Origin: a virus | Strand: one strand, 5' to 3' | DNA: 58,641 bases | Virus record (IMG/VR): IMGVR_UViG_3300021090_000949 | Coordinates: 1 to 58,641 of that record | In this document: one piece after another, positions 8,375 through 17,284 of the stretch | Numbering within the stretch: the first letter of the stretch is position 1 | Layout of the letters: each line of letters starts with the position of its first letter | Notes under the pieces: model-generated | Seen by the model: only the letters and a program-made list of their open reading frames with translations | The model's database searches: none | What the model was told of the DNA's origin: nothing | Position numbers and translations under genes: made by a program

Positions 8375-8672
8375 GAATAGGCACCTTCCCGGATAGCACC
8401 TGAAAATGCTTCTCATTCATGAGCAGTTCCCCGTACTCGCGCGCGTTCATATGGGTCGCGCCCAGCGAGATCGCTTTCCTGCGCATGTTCTCGGTCACAT
8501 CGAAATGCGCCTTGATCGTTCCCGGCTTCTGAATCCACTCTGGTTTGAGGCCGAGCTTCTTGGCGAACTTGATTAGTTTCTGCTCATCGGGCGGCCAGGC
8601 GAAGAGATGGCTCCACGTGCGGCAGAGATTGCCGACGCGGGCTTTGATGCGATTGTTGTCCACGTAGATCAT
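8367..8672 (-). CDS. DUF4031 domain protein
   Basis: A 101-residue protein that opens with MIYVDNNRIKARVG and continues WSHLFAW and HFDVTENMRRKAISLGA, the pattern of the DUF4031 family found in phages and actinobacteria. No biochemical role is established. It sits in the early operon just before the DUF5131 gene and overlaps it slightly. Confidence 0.85.
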   Translation of the reverse strand: MIYVDNNRIKARVGNLCRTWSHLFAWPPDEQKLIKFAKKLGLKPEWIQKPGTIKAHFDVTENMRRKAISLGATHMNAREYGELLMNEKHFQVLSGKVPIHG

Positions 8673-8684
8673 CCGGATTAGTCC

Positions 8685-8816
8685 CTATATGTTCCTTGGG
8701 TCTAAGGTCGCCGCCGTTTTCCGGTGCGGCGAGAGTGACTTGTGTCCGCGTTTAGGATTCCGTTGCTTCGGGCCGAGTCCATTCTGGCTCGCTCGCCTCT
8801 TTTGTCTCTTTGCCAT
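8685..8816 (-). CDS. Small very basic protein
   Basis: A 43-residue reading frame beginning MAKRQKRRASQNG, with about one third Lys/Arg. GAGAGG lies about 9 nt upstream, and the frame fills the gap between the ASCH and DUF4031 genes without overlap. The charge suggests nucleic-acid binding. No family recognised. Confidence 0.6.
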   Translation of the reverse strand: MAKRQKRRASQNGLGPKQRNPKRGHKSLSPHRKTAATLDPRNI

Positions 8817-8819
8817 TGA

Positions 8820-9365
8820 CTACGTCCTCTCTTCGAATGCAGTTCTGTATTTCTGACTCAGGTAATCCACATACGCTCTGCGCTCACGCGAAGGCTCCGG
8901 GCTGAATCGATCGGAGTACTCCGCGACGTACCAGGTGCAGCACCCGCAGAGATCTTCGTTGGGCAGCTGGATATTCGACTCACAGCGGGGACAAAGCACG
9001 ATCGGCGGATTGGTACGCCGGACATCGATGTCGAAGAGAGATAGTTGGCCAGGATATTGAGTGACCAGCAGCCGACGTTGATCGGCGAGATAGAATCCCC
9101 ACATGCGCGACTCATGCCATGGGCTGCGCTGCTTCTGAGTGCAGCCAAACAGAAACGCCGAGCCGACGATCGCACCTAAGCTGCCTGATCTAAGGCAACG
9201 CGAGGTCTCTTCGACATACAGATCGGAACCAGCTGGATCCACTCGTTTCCCGGCATGGATCAGGATCGGCCCGCGATAGTCGGTCGACCAAGTGCGGTTC
9301 TCCACGTCCTTGACGCCGGAGACGATCAGTTCGGCCCAGGGCTGTTTGATTGACATGGCTTTCAT
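8820..9365 (-). CDS. ASCH-domain protein with C-terminal zinc ribbon
   Basis: The start is placed at 9365 (GGGGAAG upstream; TAATG overlap with the previous stop). Residues 1-115 form an ASCH/PUA-like domain: MSIKQPWAELIVSGVKDVE, RGPILIHAGK and GSAFL. ASCH domains bind RNA or modified bases; some are amidohydrolases or read modified cytosine. The C-terminal half adds CPRC...CGCC, a probable zinc ribbon. Together with the nearby methyltransferases this could be a modified-nucleotide reader, which is inference. Confidence 0.8.
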   Translation of the reverse strand: MKAMSIKQPWAELIVSGVKDVENRTWSTDYRGPILIHAGKRVDPAGSDLYVEETSRCLRSGSLGAIVGSAFLFGCTQKQRSPWHESRMWGFYLADQRRLLVTQYPGQLSLFDIDVRRTNPPIVLCPRCESNIQLPNEDLCGCCTWYVAEYSDRFSPEPSRERRAYVDYLSQKYRTAFEERT

Positions 9366-9574
9366 TACCGCTTCCCCGCCACGCACCTGCAAGAATCCCG
9401 CTTCTTTTCAGATTCCTTCTTGATTCGTGGCCATATCACCAAAAACGCGTACCAGATCACGTTGAATATTACAATCCCGAATACCCATTCGTCGCCGATC
9501 GCAACCAAGCCCACACACAGGGCCGCTAACCACACTTGCCAACATATAAAGTCTTCTGATACTCCTACTCGCAT
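9365..9574 (-). CDS. Small two-TM membrane protein
   Basis: A 69-residue protein with two hydrophobic spans (about 10-27 and 31-49) and a basic tail (RIKKESEKKRDSCRC). A strong GGGAGG ribosome site is upstream. Start and stop are tightly packed between its neighbours. It may be an inner-membrane early protein (exclusion or host takeover), but no family is recognised. Confidence 0.65.
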   Translation of the reverse strand: MRVGVSEDFICWQVWLAALCVGLVAIGDEWVFGIVIFNVIWYAFLVIWPRIKKESEKKRDSCRCVAGKR

Positions 9575-9577
9575 GTT

Positions 9578-9775
9578 TTACCTCCCGTGCGGCATAATGC
9601 CGGTGAGAAGTGCTATCAGGTAAATAGCCAGGAACAGCGCGAACGCTTTGCCGGCACGGTCGATCGCCGGATGAGGATCGGAGAGCATCACGCCGAGGCC
9701 ACGGTTGGCCAGCGAGAGCGTCAACTTCATGGACTCGCCAATTTTCGAGCCGACAATTGCGATTCTCTTGAACAT
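9578..9775 (-). CDS. Small one-TM membrane protein
   Basis: A 65-residue protein with a soluble N-terminal half and one C-terminal transmembrane span (about residues 44-61, AFALFLAIYLIALLTGI). GGAG sits 6 nt upstream. Its first 49 nt overlap the end of the next upstream gene in another frame. Function unknown. Confidence 0.6.
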   Translation of the reverse strand: MFKRIAIVGSKIGESMKLTLSLANRGLGVMLSDPHPAIDRAGKAFALFLAIYLIALLTGIMPHGR

Positions 9776-10149
9776 GGGATCTCCAATTTCAATGTTTCCT
9801 GTATGGGGTCCGGATGTCCGGCCGCCGCTCGTTCCTGTGCTTCATCCGCTCGAATCTGTTCGATCACAGCCTTGATGTGCCATTTCAGGCCATTCAGACG
9901 CGAGAGAAGATGCTTGAGCTTCTTGCGTTTCGCGGCAGAGCCAGGAGCCCAGAAAAAGCCCTGGTTGTTGCTGCCGATAAACGCCAGTTTCCGTTCCGTC
10001 AGATAGGCGGCCAGCTTCCGGAATTCGGGATCCGTGAGATCAAGCAGGGGATGCAGTAGACGCGATGGGACTGGCTTGTCAGACGGAATTGTCCGCACCA
10101 GCGTGATCAGTGCATCTTTGGAAGCGAGCAGTTCCGGCGAAACGCGCAT
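9727..10149 (-). CDS. Hypothetical protein, winged-helix-like
   Basis: A 140-residue protein, helix-rich. The segment from about 20 to 75 (PVPSRLLHPLLDLTDPEFRK ... FIGSNNQGFFWAP) resembles a winged-helix fold, followed by a basic helical stretch (KRKKLKHLLSRLN). It could be a DNA-binding or helicase-loading factor; this is a fold impression only. Confidence 0.55.
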   Translation of the reverse strand: MRVSPELLASKDALITLVRTIPSDKPVPSRLLHPLLDLTDPEFRKLAAYLTERKLAFIGSNNQGFFWAPGSAAKRKKLKHLLSRLNGLKWHIKAVIEQIRADEAQERAAAGHPDPIQETLKLEIPCSRESQLSARKLASP

Positions 10150-10219
10150 AGCTTTACCCGCGTCCGCCTTCTCGTGTTGTCTTTGTCATCCCTGATGGTC
10201 CCGGTGTCCTGTCAATTCG

Positions 10220-11134
10220 TTATGCGGCCTTGGTGTCCTTGGTGGCTTTCCCTTTATGGGATGCTTTTGGTATTGATGCTGCCAAACCGAGCACCTCCCG
10301 GGCCTTCGCAATGAGCTTGGATCCCTGGAGTGTGGGCTTGTTGTTGATTTGAGCTCGCACGCCACGCGCAGGGGCGAGTCGGAAACGAGGCGAGTTCCCC
10401 CCTTGAACGATGAAGTGCTTACCATCATCGGGAGCTTCGTAGATCTCACCAGCCCATTCGGAGGCGATCGCTTTGATCATATCTCGATCGGTCAGCCCGG
10501 CTTTGATTCGGCCGGCCCAGCGATCGATCGCTTCTTTATCGCGAATCAGCAACGCGACCTGCAGCCGCTCTTCAAGCGAGTCGGCGATGAAGGTTGGGAG
10601 TTCGAGTTTCCCCGCCGAGTGATCCACCAGGGGGGGACGCGGTGCGGCCGATTCATCGACCGGACCCTTAGTCTCACCGGAGGGCTGGCTCGCTTCATCA
10701 GGAGCCGGATTCGTCTCACTCGTAGGCGCCTTTTCGTCAGCGGGCTTCGCCGGCTCATCCAATTTGTAACTGCGCTTATCCTGCGCGGTGATAGAGATGT
10801 GGATCTCCTTGGAGTCGTCCTGGCTCATGGCGAAGAGCTTCGACCGATCTTCCATCGAGACGTTCTTCATGTCGATGCCGATCGAATACTCGCGATCGCG
10901 CAACTTCGGTTTGTCGGCCCGAAGCGCCACGCCAGGGATCGTAACCCCGCTCCTGAAGTCGATCTCCACCTGGTCCTTGGTGGCCATAGACCGCATATTG
11001 ACGATGAACTTCTTGAATGATTCCACCCACCTGTCGAGGGTGAAGCGATTGGCGCAGGAGACTTGCCCGTGCAGGATGACTCCTTCGCCGACATCAACTT
11101 TGTCGATTTTCTCTGTTGGGATAAAGCCGGACAT
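10220..11134 (-). CDS. Hypothetical two-part protein with acidic Pro/Glu linker
   Basis: A 304-residue protein. Residues 1-125 form a beta-rich N-terminal part, then a low-complexity linker rich in Pro, Glu and Ala (about 125-170), then a helical C-terminal part with SLEERLQVALLIRDKEAIDR and a basic end. It lies between small membrane/coiled-coil genes and a probable winged-helix gene in the early operon. I recognise no family; an early DNA-metabolism accessory is possible. Confidence 0.6.
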   Translation of the reverse strand: MSGFIPTEKIDKVDVGEGVILHGQVSCANRFTLDRWVESFKKFIVNMRSMATKDQVEIDFRSGVTIPGVALRADKPKLRDREYSIGIDMKNVSMEDRSKLFAMSQDDSKEIHISITAQDKRSYKLDEPAKPADEKAPTSETNPAPDEASQPSGETKGPVDESAAPRPPLVDHSAGKLELPTFIADSLEERLQVALLIRDKEAIDRWAGRIKAGLTDRDMIKAIASEWAGEIYEAPDDGKHFIVQGGNSPRFRLAPARGVRAQINNKPTLQGSKLIAKAREVLGLAASIPKASHKGKATKDTKAA

Positions 11135-11162
11135 AAAACCTCCGTGTAGTGTGACTATGTTG

Positions 11163-11393
11163 TTAACTCAGACGCTTCTCGTGCCGCAGCTGGTCAGCCT
11201 CGGCGTTCACCTTCTCAAGCTGTCGTGCTTTGGCTGCCCGCTCGTCGATCAGAACCTTCATCCGCTCGGCGTGCTGTCGTCCCAGTTCGCGCAGTTGTTC
11301 GTTCAGGTCTTTGATCTGATCCTCGAGCTGGTAATGCTGGACATCCAGTTCGTTCAAACGAGCATTGCGATCCTGATAAATCTGCTGCGTCAT
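11163..11393 (-). CDS. Small coiled-coil protein
   Basis: A 76-residue protein that is almost wholly heptad-type coiled coil (LNELDVQHYQLEDQIKDL onward), with no hydrophobic span. It is the middle member of a run of small early genes downstream of SbcC. It may be an oligomerisation or adaptor protein. Confidence 0.6.
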   Translation of the reverse strand: MTQQIYQDRNARLNELDVQHYQLEDQIKDLNEQLRELGRQHAERMKVLIDERAAKARQLEKVNAEADQLRHEKRLS

Positions 11394-11400
11394 AGCGTCC

Positions 11401-11616
11401 TTACTGCGTTAGAGCTTTTATTAACTTTCCGGCCAACGGCATCAGGAAATCGAGATAGACCATGATCACTACCACCCCGGCAATCAGCGCCACTAATAGC
11501 TGTGCGCCGATATACCGGAAGTGGGAGGTAACGCCGGCATGGGAACCGTGCCGCCGATAGTTCGCGGCCCGATAACGGGCAAGCTGTCGCTTTTGATAAT
11601 CGTTCAGATCGGCCAT
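11401..11616 (-). CDS. Small membrane protein
   Basis: A 71-residue protein. The basic N-terminal part (YQKRQLARYRAANYRRHG) probably stays in the cytoplasm, followed by one long hydrophobic span (about 37-62, LLVALIAGVVVIMVYLDFL). No family recognised. Confidence 0.6.
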   Translation of the reverse strand: MADLNDYQKRQLARYRAANYRRHGSHAGVTSHFRYIGAQLLVALIAGVVVIMVYLDFLMPLAGKLIKALTQ

Positions 11617-11618
11617 GG

Positions 11619-11939
11619 TTATATATCCTCCGCAAAGCCCGTCGGGCGTTGCTGGTCAGGTTTATTCGCCAGGTAAGCTGCGACCTTCGCCTCACTGCCC
11701 CACGCGTCGGTCGGCAACGTACTGAGACAGAGTCCGACGATGTCGGAGAGATTGGCCATGCTGCAGGGATGGGCATGTGTAACGGCCACGATCAGATCGT
11801 TCTCCAGCACGCCGCGCAGGAAACTTCCGGGCGGGATTCTCTGAAAGGCGTATCGGAAGAGACCGTCGACGATCTCAAGCGGTACGGTCGGATAGAGCTT
11901 TCGGGCCATTCCTTCCGCTTCCTGTTGGGTCGTGATCAT
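11619..11939 (-). CDS. Hypothetical protein
   Basis: A 106-residue soluble protein coupled to SbcC by an ATGA overlap. It contains a helical N-terminus and the segment LENDLIVAVTHAHPCSMANL. No family recognised. The coupling suggests it is made in proportion to the nuclease subunit. Confidence 0.6.
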   Translation of the reverse strand: MITTQQEAEGMARKLYPTVPLEIVDGLFRYAFQRIPPGSFLRGVLENDLIVAVTHAHPCSMANLSDIVGLCLSTLPTDAWGSEAKVAAYLANKPDQQRPTGFAEDI

Positions 11940-14389
11940 GCTGTCTCCATTACGATTCCCTTGCCCTTGACAAAGCGCAGGCGGTTGGGGATCAAGTCTT
12001 GGATTGATTCGCGGTGGCTGATCAGCAGGGTCTGATGCATGACGGATATGCGATGAGCGGCCTCAACTGCCTTGATATAATCGATAGCGCGGTCGCCATC
12101 GAGGGCCCCATCACATTCATCCCGAATAGCCGTTCTCAGGTCCAAGCCCGAGCGGCGCCGCAGCATATTGGCGATAGAGTCATATATGACCTGGTCGACG
12201 ATCACCTCTTCCCCGCCTGATAGGTCGGAGAGTTCGCGCGGACCATTCGGCGTATTAACCGTGACGTAGAATCCGTCGACCATCTTCTTCCCGTCAGCCG
12301 ACGGTCGGCAGGTTGAAATCTCAATTGTCCACGGCCGCCCATAGAGCACGAGCAACTCATTCGCGAACGGCGTCATCTCCGCACCGGCGGACTCGACCAG
12401 CATGGATTGGAAGCCGCCTGTGCGCGACAGCGACTGCGCCAGGTGATCCCAGTCGGCCAGGTCGGCTTGAGCCTCGGCGAGCTGGACCTTGGCCACCTGC
12501 AGTTCCTCGATCGATTGCCCGGCCCTGGTCTTGTCCTCGGTTAGGCGCGCGATGTTCGCTTCTCCCTTGGCCACGTCTGAGGCGGTGGAGAGCTTGATCG
12601 TCTCGACCTTCTTGAGTGCCTCGCGCAGATCGCGCAATCGCAGTTCGAGGGTAAATTCGATCTGAGGCTCGAGCGCGGAGATCTCGCCCTTGACGGAATC
12701 GATCTGTAGCTTGAGATCAGTCAGCTTGTTGATAGATTCGTTCTGCAGTTCCTCAAGGCGTGCCCGATTCTCGCTGACCTTTTGCATCAAGTTCTCGACC
12801 TTGGCGCGAATCTCTCGGATCTTCCTCTTTTGGCCCGGATAGTCAGCCTTCTCGCATTCGTCGTGCTTGCGCTGGATAGTTTGCGAAGCGGTAAGATCAA
12901 AGCCGAGAGCCCGCAGGTCATTCCAAGCAGTATCGATCGCAATCTCCAGAGGCACGCAGGCAATCTCCCAATTAGGTTGTGCATCAATCGCCTGTTGGGC
13001 GAGGCCGATCTTTCCCTTCAATTCCTTCGAAGCCGCAGTCCAGGCGGCTTCTGCCTCGGTGAGCTTCGTGGAAAGTCCGGCGATCTGCAGAATCGCATCA
13101 TTGGCATCCTTGAGGAACTGACACGACTTGCATTGTTCACGGCATTCTATCGGGATCGTTTCGTCCTGGCATGGCACAGTCTGCAAGATCTGAGTGGACC
13201 GGGTCTTGCGCGTGATCTCCTCTGCCAACTGCTTGCGAGTAAACTCCGCTCGCGACTCGACTTGATGGTAATCAGTCTGTGCGGCGGTCAGGATCGCCTG
13301 CAGCCGATGGCGCTCGATGTCGTAGTTCGCCTCCGCTATTTCAAGCGCTCGTTTAGCCTCTACATGCTTTGCCACCAGGTTCGAATACTGTTGTCGAGCT
13401 TCGAGAGTCGCCTGATAGTCGGCCTTGGCTTGTTCCGCCATACTGATGCAGCCGTCGATAGCAACTTCATCTTCCAGCGAACATTGAGGGAATAGTCTAT
13501 CGATCTCCTGCTGGTCGGTGTCGATGAAAATCTTGAGCTGGCGCCCCTTCTGTACGGTGCTGTCCTGAATCGACAAATGCTCTGTGTTGAGTGAGGTGAG
13601 CCGGGACTTGGCCTGTGACAGCTTTGACTGAGCAACCGCCTGCGCGGTCTGCTTGGCCTGGTAGATATCCAGGTCAGCCTTATGCTGGGTGATCTCCGTA
13701 TCGAGGCCGACGATCTTTAGCCGATCGGCATCCAGTGCCTTCTGGCAGAGATCGATATCTGAGTCGATCGCGTCGAGTGATCGCGTTGACCTGGCCAGAG
13801 CCTCAATCTCGCCATTCTTGTTGGCAATATCTTCTCTGACGGACTTGGCTGACTGATTGGCATAGTCATACTTTGCCTGGAGATGTCCGGCTCCGAACAG
13901 TTCGAGCAATAGGTCCTTGCGCTTGGCGCCATCGATCTTCGAGAACGGGAGCCGGCGCTGCGGCATGAAAAGCGACGAGAAAAACAGGTCCGCGTCTCCG
14001 AACAGCTTAGTGACAATAACGTCGTACCCTTCGGCGTTGCCGTCCGGATTCAGGCACCCACCGTTCTTATAGACATACGACTTGATGGCCGGCGTCTTGA
14101 GGGTCGGGTTCATTTCGATCAGGAAGCGATACTCATCGTCGCCGATGGACAACAACAGATCTCGACAGCTATCCTTGAGACAGAACTGGCGCGCCAGTCC
14201 ACCCGGGCGCGATCGCAAAGATCGGAATGGCGTTAGGTTTTCGATCACAGTGGTCTTGCCGGCGCCGTTCTCGCCGATCAGCGCGATCAGGCCGGAAGAG
14301 AATTCTCGGAAGTCGATGTTGATCTCTTCAAGACCGAGACCTTCGCGGATACCAATGGCGCCGCGGAGACGGAGTGTTAGCAATTTCAT
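11936..14389 (-). CDS. sbcC: SbcC/Rad50-like ATPase
   Basis: An 817-residue SMC-type ATPase: Walker A IGENGAGKTT (38-47), long coiled coils, a zinc hook CKSC (420-423) at the apex, the signature LSDLSGGEE and Walker B-like RDECDGALDG with a final LLISHRE. With SbcD it forms a complex that opens and cuts hairpins and DNA ends, and in phages (T4 gp46/47, T5) it feeds recombination-dependent replication. The two genes overlap by ATGA in the usual D-then-C order. It is shorter than E. coli SbcC (about 1050), as expected for phage versions. Confidence 0.93.
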   Translation of the reverse strand: MKLLTLRLRGAIGIREGLGLEEINIDFREFSSGLIALIGENGAGKTTVIENLTPFRSLRSRPGGLARQFCLKDSCRDLLLSIGDDEYRFLIEMNPTLKTPAIKSYVYKNGGCLNPDGNAEGYDVIVTKLFGDADLFFSSLFMPQRRLPFSKIDGAKRKDLLLELFGAGHLQAKYDYANQSAKSVREDIANKNGEIEALARSTRSLDAIDSDIDLCQKALDADRLKIVGLDTEITQHKADLDIYQAKQTAQAVAQSKLSQAKSRLTSLNTEHLSIQDSTVQKGRQLKIFIDTDQQEIDRLFPQCSLEDEVAIDGCISMAEQAKADYQATLEARQQYSNLVAKHVEAKRALEIAEANYDIERHRLQAILTAAQTDYHQVESRAEFTRKQLAEEITRKTRSTQILQTVPCQDETIPIECREQCKSCQFLKDANDAILQIAGLSTKLTEAEAAWTAASKELKGKIGLAQQAIDAQPNWEIACVPLEIAIDTAWNDLRALGFDLTASQTIQRKHDECEKADYPGQKRKIREIRAKVENLMQKVSENRARLEELQNESINKLTDLKLQIDSVKGEISALEPQIEFTLELRLRDLREALKKVETIKLSTASDVAKGEANIARLTEDKTRAGQSIEELQVAKVQLAEAQADLADWDHLAQSLSRTGGFQSMLVESAGAEMTPFANELLVLYGRPWTIEISTCRPSADGKKMVDGFYVTVNTPNGPRELSDLSGGEEVIVDQVIYDSIANMLRRRSGLDLRTAIRDECDGALDGDRAIDYIKAVEAAHRISVMHQTLLISHRESIQDLIPNRLRFVKGKGIVMETA

Positions 14390-15576
14390 ATGGCCACCAC
14401 TTTCTCGTCGACGAGATCCGCCTTGGCCAGAGCGCCTGGTCGCGGCTCTTCACTCTTAGCCGTACAGACCGCCTCATATTGTGATCGCGTGGTTTCTTTG
14501 CTGGAGATGTCCGCGATACGTTCGCGATTGGTGGCCCGGATCGTCCGCTCGATCGCGGCGACATCGATGCCGAGTTGCTTAAGTTTCAAGCGGATATACA
14601 TGTCGTCGACCTGGTGAGCGATCTCCTTCGGGACCGAATAGACCACCTTTACTTCAACATCGCTAAAGTCAGGCGGCCAGTCAGAGCCACCAAATATACA
14701 TTCCCACTCGCCATCGATCTGCCGCCCGGTGAATACGACATCGACCTTCACCATCGGCCGATGCGGATATGGTACCTTGTCCCATTGGATCAGCAGACCG
14801 GAATGTTCATCGAATTCCAGCACGTTGAAACTCTTGGGATCGAGCTCACCCCAATTACAGGGGTAACTGGAGCCGCAGTAGGCGACAAAGTCAGGAGACT
14901 CAGGTTCGCCCCAGTGTTGCGCTTTATGGATATGCCCCAGCAGTATGGCGTCGGCATTCGTAAGTGCGAGATCGTCCAGACCTATGGCCAAATCGGAAGC
15001 GTATAGCGTTTGTCCTGATGCAGTAGCGCAACCGGTCACGCTCCAATGCCCTAACAGTATCTTCGGGCCCGCGAAATGCTTCCAGCGATCTGCGATATTC
15101 AATAGAATGCTACGGATGATATCATCCGGCTCGCCTTCGGGCAGACCCAGTTCGACCGCCCACTTTGACAGCATCGGTTTGTTGATCGCAGGCAATGCGG
15201 CCAGTCGGAAATGCTTCTCTTCGTTGAAGCCGATATCCACTGGCGTAATGCCAGGAGTGTCGAGCACGGTGAAACTCTCGCCCGATGCCTGGCGCAAATT
15301 ATGCAGGAAGCCATATGGTTCGTGGGATGGCGTGCCCTGCAGGAACACCAACGGACATGTCACGGACCGGATCAGCTTCAACAGCGGCCGTAGGTGCTCC
15401 GAGTGCACGTGCAATGGCTTCTCTGTAGTGTCACCGGTACAGACAACAATATCCGGATGGCTGGCGACGGAGTTATCGTTGTGAAGCTGCTCGATCAGAA
15501 AGTCGATAGACGCAGCCGCCTTCTCCGGATATTCGCCGCCGAGATGCAGGTCACCGATATGAACGATCTTGATCAC
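14386..15576 (-). CDS. sbcD: SbcD/Mre11-like nuclease
   Basis: A 396-residue metallophosphoesterase. The start is set at the GTG 15576, which forms a GTGA overlap with the upstream stop and has GAGGGG before it; the family pattern IKIVHIGDLHLGG begins at once. Other metal motifs: VVCTGDTTE, GTPSHE (in the place of GNHD), LGHWS and LGHIHKAQ. It cuts DNA in partnership with the SbcC-like ATPase next to it. The altered third motif (GTPSHE) is unusual and may affect activity. Confidence 0.9.
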   Translation of the reverse strand: MIKIVHIGDLHLGGEYPEKAAASIDFLIEQLHNDNSVASHPDIVVCTGDTTEKPLHVHSEHLRPLLKLIRSVTCPLVFLQGTPSHEPYGFLHNLRQASGESFTVLDTPGITPVDIGFNEEKHFRLAALPAINKPMLSKWAVELGLPEGEPDDIIRSILLNIADRWKHFAGPKILLGHWSVTGCATASGQTLYASDLAIGLDDLALTNADAILLGHIHKAQHWGEPESPDFVAYCGSSYPCNWGELDPKSFNVLEFDEHSGLLIQWDKVPYPHRPMVKVDVVFTGRQIDGEWECIFGGSDWPPDFSDVEVKVVYSVPKEIAHQVDDMYIRLKLKQLGIDVAAIERTIRATNRERIADISSKETTRSQYEAVCTAKSEEPRPGALAKADLVDEKVVAI

Positions 15577-16778
15577 ACGGCCCCCTCTTTCACTGCCGCA
15601 TCCCATGCAGTCATCAATCGATAGAAGTCCTCCGCGAGCACATCGTTTATCCCCTTACTGGCATACATGCCGTCGAAGTTCTCGAGGAAAGCGAGGAATT
15701 GCTTGTCGGTTCTTTTGTTGTCGTGGATGGCGGAGTTGAGCGCCTTGATCTGCGAGACCGACAGGGTCGCGCCTGGAGTCGCCTTCGTTGGCTCTTTCCC
15801 TTCTGGTTGAGCAGCTGCTGGCTCGGCAGGCTGAGTCTCGACTCTCGGCATCTCCAAAGTTCCCTTTTCACAGGCTGTACAGATCTCCTCGTACACTCCC
15901 CGACCGATCTTCCGATCGTCGTCAAGTCCGTACTTGGCCAGTAGCCATGCCTTGAATTCCTGATTGTCGATCTTGTGCGTTTGGCGGATGCCGTAGAGAC
16001 GTCCGGATTGCTTCTGCGAAATCGTATCGCCGTATTTCTTCTGGGCTTCAGCATCCGTCAGGGGTTTGGTGTGGACCGTGGCAGAAGCCTGAGAAGTCGC
16101 GCTGCCAGTAGTATCTCCGCCTTCGGAGCCAGGTTCACCTTCATCCGGATCCTTAGTCGTAAATAGATCCGATGTTGCCGTAGCGAGAACAGTCGCGCCG
16201 ATGAAAGCTCGTTTTTGAGCCATCTTTCGAACGGTATTGCGCTTGTCTGCAAGATTGTCTACCAGGATTCGATATTGAACCCCTTTATTCTCCCCTCTGC
16301 CGCCCACTCGCTGTGGCAGCGAACGGAGGTCCGTTCCCGTAGGCAGTTGACTCTCATACTTCCATTCGAAGCGGTATTTTGATTCGTGCGTTGAGCAGTC
16401 ACCTTCGCATTGGGCGAGCAGGATATTGCTCCCCTTTTGCTTGATATCACATCGATACGTATACGCGAAGAGGTCGATCTCCCAATCCTCTTTCTCTGCG
16501 GTGACCACGAAGCTCGGATAGTAGCCATGCCAATCGAGCAACTTCTCGGCACCCGGCTTTAGAAGCGACCGCTCTTTTGTGCCCGGAATAATCGCGAAAT
16601 CGTTATTGAGCCCCTCCGTGAGATTGTTTTTGAGAAACTCTTTTTTGAGTTTGATCATGTCGGACATACGCTGCATCTTAGCGCGCAATACCTGAGGATC
16701 ACTCGTCGTGGAAAGCGCCAATTCGTTTCCAGCGTGGATCTCCCCGGTGTAGGTGTTGATCTGTTCGTTGTCAGACAT
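15573..16778 (-). CDS. Putative recombination-associated phage protein
   Basis: A 401-residue protein with two conserved patches familiar from many phage proteins: LLKPGAEKLLDWHGYYP near residue 75 and KRNTVRKMAQKRAFIGATVL near 185, followed by an acidic/Thr-rich linker and a C-terminal helical domain. This family often lies next to nuclease and annealing genes and is sometimes labelled a single-strand annealing or DNA-repair accessory. Position directly upstream of SbcD/SbcC supports a recombination role, but this is by context only. Confidence 0.65.
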   Translation of the reverse strand: MSDNEQINTYTGEIHAGNELALSTTSDPQVLRAKMQRMSDMIKLKKEFLKNNLTEGLNNDFAIIPGTKERSLLKPGAEKLLDWHGYYPSFVVTAEKEDWEIDLFAYTYRCDIKQKGSNILLAQCEGDCSTHESKYRFEWKYESQLPTGTDLRSLPQRVGGRGENKGVQYRILVDNLADKRNTVRKMAQKRAFIGATVLATATSDLFTTKDPDEGEPGSEGGDTTGSATSQASATVHTKPLTDAEAQKKYGDTISQKQSGRLYGIRQTHKIDNQEFKAWLLAKYGLDDDRKIGRGVYEEICTACEKGTLEMPRVETQPAEPAAAQPEGKEPTKATPGATLSVSQIKALNSAIHDNKRTDKQFLAFLENFDGMYASKGINDVLAEDFYRLMTAWDAAVKEGAV

Positions 16779-17284
16779 CAGTTATCTCCCCTCTCTTCGG
16801 CCGCCTCGATCGTGGCCGCCCACTGCTTAATGTCTGCGATCGGGATCGCAAAGCTGATCTGCGGCAGGCTGGCGATGAATTGGAACTTGAACTTCATGTA
16901 GTATCGCTCGGCGAACTCTCTGTCCGTGAGTTCCAGCAGGACGGCCAGGGCGAGCTGGGCAGGGCCTGATCCGGCATAGCCCCAGTTGAATCCATCCGGC
17001 GAATGGTTAACAATCGACTGCGACTTTGCGGGATCCAATAGATGACCGTTGAGCCAGCATTCGCGGGTCGCCATGTTGCCGGTGAGATAGTCTTTCATCG
17101 GCCCGAATCCCGGGAGAACTTCGAACTGAGCGGCGTGAGCGGTAAATCCGCATTGGCAACACTCGGCCTGTTCTATCCCGTCGTTAGTGCTTCGATTCAG
17201 AGCGGTCGAATTGCATTGAGGACAGGAATCCTCTGTCGACGCGGCAGCCGTATGCGGACGCGCGCCGTTGGAATCATTGTGCAT
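16778..17284 (-). CDS. DUF6166-like protein with N-terminal zinc ribbon
   Basis: A 168-residue protein. N-terminal CPQC...CCQC (about 21-46) is a zinc ribbon. The second half has the pattern SPDGFNWGYAGSGPAQLALA typical of DUF6166 phage proteins. GGAAGG before the ATG supports this start even though it overlaps the preceding gene by 88 nt. Molecular role unknown. Confidence 0.7.
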   Translation of the reverse strand: MHNDSNGARPHTAAASTEDSCPQCNSTALNRSTNDGIEQAECCQCGFTAHAAQFEVLPGFGPMKDYLTGNMATRECWLNGHLLDPAKSQSIVNHSPDGFNWGYAGSGPAQLALAVLLELTDREFAERYYMKFKFQFIASLPQISFAIPIADIKQWAATIEAAEERGDN

